Shown here piece by piece: positions 57,990 through 64,000 of a stretch of DNA of 64,000 nt. Made by a program: the position numbers and the translations under genes. The DNA is from Sphagnum magellanicum. Taxonomy: Eukaryota; Streptophyta; Sphagnopsida; Sphagnales; Sphagnaceae. The notes under the pieces were generated by a model. It worked only from the letters and a program-made list of their open reading frames with translations. It was not told where the DNA came from and searched no databases. Numbering within the stretch: the stretch's first letter is position 1; every line of letters starts with the position of its first letter. Where the stretch lies: assembly GCA_021904315.1 (NCBI GenBank), contig CM038917.1, positions 10,834,041-10,898,040 on the forward strand, written 5' to 3'.

Positions 57990-60900
57990 ATGACAGCAGC
58001 GAGCTTGGTGGAGAGGGCCACGAATGACTTGCTGCTCGGGCCTGACTGGGCTCTGAATCTCGATATCTGTGACATGATCAACAATGATCCTGGGTTATTT
58101 TCTGCTCCTTCTTTTCGTTTTCCTTTCTGATCTGGGGATGAGTGTGTTTGTTCTCTGTCCTTTTCTTCTGTGGTTTTCAGAAATCCCCCTTCCCATACCC
58201 TGCAGTGGATACTTGAACCTTCCTTTTTCAACTTTTGGGGGATTTTGGATCGCATCACGGGTTTGTGTAGCTTGTGGCTCCTTGTTTCTGAAGGAAGTAG
58301 TCAATGAACTGTCTCAGCTTCTCCAGCTTCTGAGCCTGCGAAGAAAGGCAATTGCGTTTTTGAATGTAGTGTTTTTTTTTCCGAGGAATCGGAGGCACAC
58401 AGTAGCGTACCTCTGTTGGAATCCCTTGCGGGCAGGCGTGGTAGTGGTGATCGGCGGGTGTGGATGTCAAGGATTGTCAATACCGCGTTCTTGGGTCATG
58501 CTTAGGTTGCTTGTTGATGGGGGTGTCGATGGGTATTTGCTATCACACCCATCTGCGAGTTGGTTGTAAGGGTACTGAAAATGGGATTATTTTGCTTCAC
58601 TTTGAAGCACAAGAGATTGCACAAAAGCCAAACAGAAAACCTACAAAAGTTCCACATCCAGCCAGTGATATACAAACTTGCATGCTCCAGTTCTCAATGC
58701 CACGGTGGTGATATGTCTTATTTGGAACTGCTGATGTGTGTGTTATCTCATGCCCGATTGATGACCCAAGCTTTGTAATGGTGTGCAATTCAATACACCC
58801 ATCAATGCTGGTTTCAGCAAAACTCCACCAGGAGAACTATTTGTTTGCTGGTTTTTTGTTTTCAGCAAACCCTTTCAAAGCCTCACTGTGTCCTCAATGA
58901 TCAAGCTCCCAAACTTCTCTGATTTGTTTCTCATCTTTGCTTCCTGTTTTCTTTTTAGGTTTTTATCCTTTTGTGTCCCCACCCTTTCCTCCTTGGTTTC
59001 ATTGGTTGTCTCCTTCTCTTTTATGTTTGTTGAACTAGCCAGCATGATGGTGGAGTCCTCCTATTGCTGCCGGGTGTTGTGGAGAACTTGTTGGTACTTG
59101 TGAAGATATTTATTACGGCCAACCATCAGGGATGTGATGGCAGTGTTGGGCACTCTCCAGCAGTTGATTATTGTTTCACCTCTCTTCCCCAGGGTGGAAG
59201 TGATGAATTTCAGTGTAATGATTGCAGGCAAGCAAAGGATGTCATCAAACAACTCAAGAAGCGGATCACAAATAAGAATGCTGCAATTCAGATTCTTGCA
59301 CTCACTGTAAGTGGCAATTTCAAATGTGAGGAGACAAGTAAACCAGGGTTTAGCTGCCAGAAACCTATTGGGTTGTCTTTTTGCAGTTTCTGGTTGCATG
59401 CATGCATGTGGTACACTGCTTAGGGTTTTCCTGCAATGTGGAATGCTGAGAATTCACCCTTTCTACCACACTCAGAATGGGTTGCTTTGGCTGCAGGTTT
59501 TTGAAACTCTTGTGAAAAATTGTGGTGATAGTGTTCATCAGCAAATTGCAGAGAAAGATGTGCTGCATGAGATGGTGAAAATTGTGAAGAAAAAAGTAAG
59601 TACAGTGATTGTTTTCTATCAAGTGCCAGTCTACTATTTTTTGTCTTCCCTTTGTCAGGACTGTTCTTGATTGACTTCAGGAGCAGTAATTCCTTTTGGT
59701 TTGGATTCATATGCTTTTAGTCAGATTGGGCAATGTTAGTTACATTGTTGACCTGCGGCATGCTTGTGATAGTCTTATGCCCAATATGGTTTATTGTCAC
59801 TTTCTCAGTCAGACTTGCGGGTGAGGGAGAAAGTACTCGAATTACTGGATGCATGGCAAGAAGCTTTTGGGGGTCAAAAGGGACGTTATCCTCAATATTA
59901 TGTGGCCTATGATGAGCTGCGGGTACACCCCCAAAAGCCCTTTTGTCTTTCTGTTTTAGCTGCATTGTAGCCATATTTTTGTGGCTACATGTCTGTGGAC
60001 ATCTGTTTGTTTTTGTGGATATCGTTCCTGGCCAGGTACTTGCCTGCTGACGGTTCCCATCTCCAATAAGAGGAGAAAGAAAAGACAAAAGAAAGACACC
60101 AATTGCAGCCATTGGACTGGGAGCCTCTTGACCAAGGGGCTGCTGAAGATACGGACATTATTGTGCAGTAGAATAGGGCAAAGGCATGTGATGCTCATCA
60201 ATGAGATAGTATTTTACATTAAAAAGAATCCTGTTGGATTGCTATGTGTGGGTCTGAACCTCCAAGTAGCTGTAGCACACAAGTTCAGAATATTCTTGGC
60301 ATATCACGGTTGGATTCTTTGTCCCTTTTGAGAGGTGCTGAAATGGTGGGGCTGTTTTTTATTCAGCGTGCAGGGGTGGACTTTCCAGAACGAGCAAGTG
60401 AGCCGTCAGTGCCCATCTTTACTCCACCCTGTCAGCCAACACCGCCTGTTATTGGGTATCCAGTGGGATCTGAATCAGATCTTGTCACACCTACAGCACC
60501 AGGGGGTGCTGTGGCACCAGAGACCACCCCAGGCATGAGGTATGGGATGAAGCAAATTTGAGTTTTATACTGGAAGAATGCTTACATGCATTGACTGCAA
60601 AAAATGCAACATTCGTTGCAGGACCCATTTGCTAAAACTATCTCTGGAGGAAGTTATAACTTGAATACAAGGGGGCACAATCTGCATATGAAATCAGATT
60701 CTGGGCAGAATCTAAACTCAAGGGAAAGCTGTAATTTGTTTAGGTAGAATGTTCAAGTAGAAGTGTGAAGGTGACTGGCAAAGCCACCTTTAAGCTGAAA
60801 TATGCTTTGGATATGTTTCTCACTGTGTATGGTGGTATAGCTTGACAGATATTGCAACCGCTCACAGCATGATTGAGATCCTCACAGACATGCTGAGTGC

Positions 60901-62742
60901 CTTGGACCCACAGGATGGAGCGGTAACTCTTTTTGTTGTCTTCCTTCTACCTAGATGTTAAGGATCTGTCTGTTTTGTGATATTTGGGATGAGAGTCTGC
61001 TTCACAGGAAACTTTTTCCCCCTCCTATTATTGGCGCATGCTCTATTCTCTCATCTCCTCAAGATTGAGCTGTGCTCTGTGGAGGATAAACAGTTTGGCT
61101 GTGAGTTGAAACTGGAGTTTGACTGGTAGTCATATACCAAGTCTCATTTTGTGAGGGATTTCGGTGCAGGCAGTCAAGGGGGAGGTTATATCAGAACTTG
61201 TGGATCAGTGCCGTACAAATCAGCGCTATGTCATGGCACTTGTCAATACAACTTCGTAGGTCATCTTTGGCTCTATTTCTCAATGTTCAAATTGTTCTCC
61301 TTTGCTGAATGCTCTATGTTTTATGTGTCTCTCTCAGCTGCTTACATTTGTCATTGGCTGGCAGTGATGAGAAGTTGCTCGGTCAGGGCCTGGAGCTGAA
61401 TGATGACCTGCAGCGTGTTCTTGCTAAGCATGATGCAATTGCTTCAGGGTCTCCATCGCCACCTCAACCTGTGGCAGTGACCCTTCCACGGTTTGATCAT
61501 GAAGATGATGAACCAGAGGATGACTTTGCACAACTTGCTCACAGGTATGCCCTCTTGTCTTGATCAGTGGGTGAGTCTTTAGGTGTTATTGTACTGAATC
61601 AGCAGGAACATTTGGATGCCCATTAAGCTTTGTTTGCTCCTCTGCCCTTGATTCCCCAAAATTCCCTCATTCTGCACTGTGTTTAGAACCAATGAAGGCA
61701 AACTGTGACATTTCTAAGGCGTTTATTGTCAACAAGAGGATATATCTAACTGGGTAAGAGATGTTTTTTCAGGTCATCATCTCGATCACGATTACAAGCT
61801 CAGAGAAATAATACACCAGCAGCAGCAGCAGGAATTGGACCAAGTGCTGGGTTGCCAATTGGCCCACCTCTGACATTGCCACCTCCACCACAATCAAACA
61901 AGAAGGTTGGTCCAGCCGGCCGCTATGCAGAGAAACATGAGCAGACAGTGGACCTGCTCAGTGGAGAGCTATATGGTGATGATGCATCAGGACAGTCATC
62001 TGCAACAACTGCACACACAGTCATCCCCCCTTCAGAAAGAGTACAAGGTGGCTTTGTTGAAACGGTCCAATCCTTCGACACCATGCCAAGCACACCAGTC
62101 TTGTCTCCTGCTGCTCAGCGACAGTTGTATGGTCATTCTAATGGAAGTCCAGTGAGCCCTTCGTCACAACAAGAGCAAAATACACAGGGACAGGTTTCTT
62201 CACAGCTACAGAGTACCCAAGATTATCTCTCTGCCCCATTCTCAAGGGCCTCTCCAGCAGCTGGTAAGACCCACAGCCCACTTCAATCTTCCCCGGTTTA
62301 TGGGGATCCACAGTCACCCACTAAGCAGCAGGAGTCTCAAGGTCAGCTACGAGAAGGCTACCGGGCTTTATCTCCAAGTGGTGGTTTCAATGGTATGCAT
62401 GCCAAAAGTGCACAACAGCATGCCATGGTGGGTCGTGCTGGGTCACCAAGCAACCCAGCTCCAGTACTGCCTCCACCCCCAGGTAAACACACCCAAAGAC
62501 AACAGTTTTTCCAGCAGCAGCAGCAGCAGGGTGGTCAAAGCCTGTCGAGGGCAAGTTCAGGGGGATCCACTGAGCTTGGTAATTCTGGGGTGATGGGAGG
62601 TTCGCCACAGGCTGCATCTCCAACCATAGAAGGCAACCAATCTGACAGGCTGTTTGAAGATTTGGTAGACTTGCGAAGTACCAATGCAAGCTCTAGGAGG
62701 AAAGGAATTTTTAGCAATGTCTCCAGGTCTAGTAAATCTTAA
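57990..62742 (+). CDS. TOL: TOM1-like (TOL) ESCRT-0-type protein with VHS and GAT domains
   Basis: Nine exons: 57990-58093, 59228-59306, 59497-59595, 59809-59922, 60367-60539, 60841-60922, 61170-61255, 61365-61544, 61773-62742. Phases agree and the frame closes at 628 aa. TOL proteins bind ubiquitinated cargo at the plasma membrane and endosomes and pass it to ESCRT for vacuolar degradation. Residues 1-132 (exons 1-4) are the VHS domain: [60 protein letters not shown]. Residues 190-275 are the GAT domain: [60 protein letters not shown]. Then comes an acidic patch ([11 protein letters not shown]). The last 320 residues (exon 9) are Pro/Ser/Gln-rich with a clathrin-box-like DLLSGE near 366 and a Q-run near 550. 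The intron 1 donor (GG|GTTATT) is weak. Confidence 0.93.
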
Positions 62743-64000
62743 AGTCTTGAATCACAGGCAAGATGACTAGGTCCAAGTTGCAGGTGTTCTCCATGTCATT
62801 TTCCATCAGGCAGTGCTGTATGCAGATACATCTCTCTTCCTCTCTTCCCCCACCTTAGAACTTTCTATACGAAAAGGTAGCCATCTTCTATCTTCATGTT
62901 TGATTACGAGGTTTGTTAATACTATTCAAGGTGCTAGATGTGTGCAAGAAAAATTGTTTGGAGGATGTAATGTAAGTTTATGCTAGCAGGGTTAGTAAAA
63001 TCCGTCGATCAACGTTTGATATCATAGTTAGACTATTACACTGTCAGTAGTCCATACGTCAGTGGATGACTACTGCTGTACTACAGAGGACTCATAAGGG
63101 AAGAGGCAATCCAAGCCATATAGTCACTTTGGGTGAACTTGGGTGGTTGATGGCTTTGTCAAGAAACTGAGGACGCAGGTTCTCTGTCTATTACTGTTTG
63201 TGTTCTATTCATCACTGCTATTTGTGATGCGGGTGGTGGTCTGTTCCTTTGTCAGGGACATTCAGAAGGTTACGACCGCACTCATTCTTGTCATGTTAGT
63301 TTTGGCTTTTCTGGAGCTCACAACAATGGTCAATCTTGAAAGAGCTGTTGTGGAGTTTTCTCCACTGTCTTTGTCTTGCAATTCCATCTGTTAGTTCCGG
63401 ACATTCTTGATTTTTTCTCTTGCAATTTCTTGGACTTTGGGAATAACCCAAGACTCAAAAGGTTTAATGGCTGACATTGTTTCTCATTTTTCTCAGCCAC
63501 CATATGCAGGTGTTAAAATGATTTCTATGCCAAATGTGGCTTCCTATGTTCCAGATTCCACCAAACACTGAAAAGAACATATTTGTGGATGGTTGTTCGT
63601 TGCTCCCTGTTTCCTTGTTCAGTTCTTTTTGGATGTTTCTTCTTTTTGCAGGCCTCTGTTTTTCCTTGGTATCCATGGCCATCTCCTATGTTCTGTTGTG
63701 TTGGGACTGAAATCTCTATACCTTTGTTTTGTGGGTTGGCTGTGATTTCTATTGAGGTTTGACTTAAAATTGGAAGTGATGGGAAGCTCTCAATACAATA
63801 TAAATGGGTTTCTTCATTTTTGGGCTGGGGATCATCATTGCTTCACAAAACCTTCAAATTGACATCACTCAGAGGGTCTTTTGGGGGTGGGTCTTTTTCT
63901 GTGTTGGGTTCAAGAGTCAAGTTGGACCCAAGCATGGGCATGGTCTTTGACCTGGGGTTTTGATAGACAAGATGTACCCACCCACGCATGGACTTGGCAT
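62743..64000. other. 3' flank of the TOL gene
   Basis: Probably 3' UTR followed by intergenic DNA. Short ORFs only, with no recognisable family. Confidence 0.5.

Noticed and set aside
59064-59670. Two overlapping plus-strand ORFs of 119 codons in the TOL gene
   Set aside because: Each mixes a genuine TOL exon with flanking intron; the spliced model explains them.
1-64000. CRISPR arrays, bacterial operons, rRNA genes and organelle insertions
   Set aside because: None seen; repeats lack regular spacers and all genes are eukaryotic and nuclear in character.

Overview
This window is nuclear DNA of a land plant. Evidence: GT-AG spliced genes, plant families (GDSL lipase, fasciclin-like arabinogalactan-type protein, bifunctional nuclease BBD, TOM1-like/TOL endosomal sorting protein), TTTAGGG-type telobox motifs, and Copia and Gypsy retroelement remnants. 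Coding exons are GC-richer than their surroundings, and about 20 kb is strongly AT-rich. The lineage is inferred only: an ankyrin-kinase gene of a type I do not know from flowering plants, together with intronless FLA and BBD genes, hints at a seed-free plant (bryophyte, lycophyte or fern). The sequence does not settle this.

Layout. 1-924: 5' half of a minus-strand GDSL esterase/lipase running off the left edge. 3013-4212 (+): intronless secreted FAS1 protein with a GPI-like tail. 4213-13005: no gene recognised; telobox, homopolymers and a five-copy tandem repeat. 13006-14199 (+): intronless bifunctional nuclease with a UVR motif. 14200-22528: non-genic, with two tandem-repeat arrays and a decayed pyrroline-5-carboxylate reductase (P5CR) copy (19561-20438). 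22529-27797 (+): nine-exon gene for ankyrin repeats, an atypical kinase domain and an unrecognised C-terminal region; I rebuilt all junctions and the frame closes at 1116 codons plus stop. 28851-29560 (+): decayed Copia gag. 29775-30300 (-): two exon pieces of a type II (AVP2-like) H+-pyrophosphatase. 30890-32480 (+): EMC6, five exons including a 20-nt exon. 33794-34912 (-): SAM-domain protein.

From about 35.7 to 57.5 kb is an AT-rich, gene-poor block holding a Gypsy gag remnant, several diverged duplications, a possible CACTA-like element, a tRNA-derived SINE-like head, (GGTA)-rich tracts and two unrecognised minus-strand ORFs. 57990-62742 (+): nine-exon TOL gene (VHS-GAT, 628 aa), again with a frame that closes exactly.

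The genes do not form a pathway: they are independent eukaryotic units (cell wall/secretion, ER insertase, endosomal sorting, nuclease, signalling). The most unusual item is the ankyrin-kinase gene. The most informative relics are the P5CR and H+-pyrophosphatase fragments, two conserved housekeeping genes left as decayed copies among repeats.
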